Assembly: GCF_014651955.1 (NCBI RefSeq)
Contig: NZ_BMXW01000005.1
Location: 157,955-221,954 of the forward strand
Source: Shewanella fodinae
Lineage (GTDB): Bacteria; Pseudomonadota; Gammaproteobacteria; Enterobacterales; Shewanellaceae
Reading direction: 5' to 3'
Length of the DNA stretch: 64,000 nucleotides
In this document: positions 63,555 through 64,000 of the stretch, piece after piece
Position numbering within the stretch: the stretch's first letter is position 1
Layout of the letters: each line of letters opens with the position of its first letter
The notes under the pieces: model-generated
What the model saw: only the letters and a program-made list of their open reading frames with translations
The model's database searches: none
What the model was told of the DNA's origin: nothing
Program-made: the position numbers and the translations under genes

Positions 63555-63857
63555 TCACCGTGATGGACGTGGAATAGCAATATAAATTTGTTGTCCCAGA
63601 TATGAATAGGGCCGATACCACGAAGCACCACAGTGAAAATGCACATAAGGCGTAGTCAATTGCAAACAACCTAAGGGAAGTACTTGCAAGATCTGAAGCT
63701 GTTGTTGGTTACGAAGTTGTTCCTGCCACTCATGCTGCCGCATTAATTCAGCTCTTACGGCAAAAGCATCAAAAGGTTCGCTTGCATCTCTGACCACTAC
63801 TTGTCCGGCGTTAACACTTACAGACCAGAGGAATGCCATCAGTACATACCATTTCAT
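63555..63857 (-). CDS. Small secreted hypothetical protein
   Basis: 100 residues. A signal peptide (MKWYVLMAFLWSVSVNAG) leaves a mature part of about 80 residues with Gln-rich helix (QEQLRNQQQLQILQVLPLG) and two Cys. GGAGGT precedes the ATG at 63857; an open frame extends upstream to 63893 but would start within a terminator stem. It lies about 70 bp upstream of the TPR lipoprotein on the same strand, perhaps one operon. Confidence 0.65.
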   Translation of the reverse strand: MKWYVLMAFLWSVSVNAGQVVVRDASEPFDAFAVRAELMRQHEWQEQLRNQQQLQILQVLPLGCLQLTTPYVHFHCGASWYRPYSYLGQQIYIAIPRPSR

Positions 63858-63883
63858 TGTTACCTCCGCCCATAAAAAAATAT

Positions 63884-63907
63884 CCTCCGGCATAGCCGGA
63901 GGTTTTT
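63884..63907 (-). terminator. Rho-independent terminator for the gene at the right edge
   Basis: A perfect 8-bp stem CCTCCGGC/GCCGGAGG with loop ATA. On the minus strand it follows the stop of the partial gene and is followed by a T-rich run; a T tract also follows on the plus strand. Confidence 0.85.
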
Positions 63908-64000
63908 CATATGCGCCTATAAGGCTCTCCTACCAGCAGCGCCCTAGCAGGCGCATCGCGATCTGACATTTGCATAAAGCGATTACTTACGGCCCGTAAA
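63907..64000 (-). CDS. C-terminal fragment of a gene cut by the window edge
   Basis: About 30 codons of an open minus-strand frame end in TGA at 63907-63909, just before the terminator; the end reads NRFMQMSDRDAPARALLVGE, then PYRRI. Too short to identify. Confidence 0.6.
   Translation of the reverse strand, partial: LRAVSNRFMQMSDRDAPARALLVGEPYRRI

Overview
The window is a chromosomal segment of a gammaproteobacterium, most likely Shewanella or a close relative. Evidence is the gene content and order: dapB-carA-carB, greA, rlmE/yhbY-ftsH-folP-glmM, lptD-surA-pdxA-rsmA-apaG-apaH, ispB divergent from rplU-rpmA-obg, and mdh divergent from argR. DUF3718 and DUF5610 proteins and a SonM-type borosin methyltransferase point the same way. 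Most of the window is housekeeping DNA with well-formed Rho-independent terminators. I saw no rRNA, tRNA, CRISPR array, insertion sequence or prophage.

Layout. 1-5.1 kb: cell-wall, folate, protease and ribosome genes (glmM, folP, ftsH, rlmE on the minus strand; yhbY divergent). 5.1-9.1 kb: a secD-secF pair without yajC, a small secreted protein and greA. 9.5-15.6 kb: carB, carA, dapB, fklB, with clear start-codon decisions. 15.6-16.2 kb: a gene-poor gap. 16.2-25.7 kb: an aaeXAB-like efflux operon, a YciI protein, an M1 peptidase, a pseudopilin-like membrane protein, a ChaN-like protein and a ModF-type double ABC ATPase whose first Walker A is lost. 25.8-29.2 kb: holC-valS with terminator.

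29.4-32.3 kb is the accessory highlight. Three overlapping genes encode a tetrapyrrole-methylase-fold enzyme of the borosin N-methyltransferase type, an 85-residue precursor-like peptide (helical N-terminal domain, short hydrophobic segment with IICC, acidic tail), and a membrane-bound periplasmic-TPR/GGDEF diguanylate cyclase. I read this as a split borosin RiPP locus coupled to a c-di-GMP enzyme.

32.3-38.3 kb: DUF1289 protein, purT, a D-2-hydroxyacid dehydrogenase, an outer-membrane barrel protein, djlA and the amgK-murU peptidoglycan-recycling pair. 38.4-45.2 kb: lptD-surA-pdxA-rsmA-apaG-apaH. 45.3-49.6 kb: chemoreceptor, DUF3718 protein, folA, yjjP-yjjB exporter. 49.6-54.5 kb: obg, rpmA, rplU, ispB, mdh, argR with a perfect ARG box. 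54.5-59.0 kb: Dyp peroxidase, gamma-glutamyltransferase, a Cys-rich small membrane protein, a possible gene relic and fpr. 59-64 kb: DUF5610 protein, several small unknown proteins (one of 55 residues), aroG, a TPR/transglutaminase-like lipoprotein, a small secreted protein, and the 3' end of one more gene.

Several starts were moved from the longest frame to a start supported by ribosome-binding sites, promoters or terminators; each is explained in its entry. Domain and family calls come from recognition by eye, not from searches.
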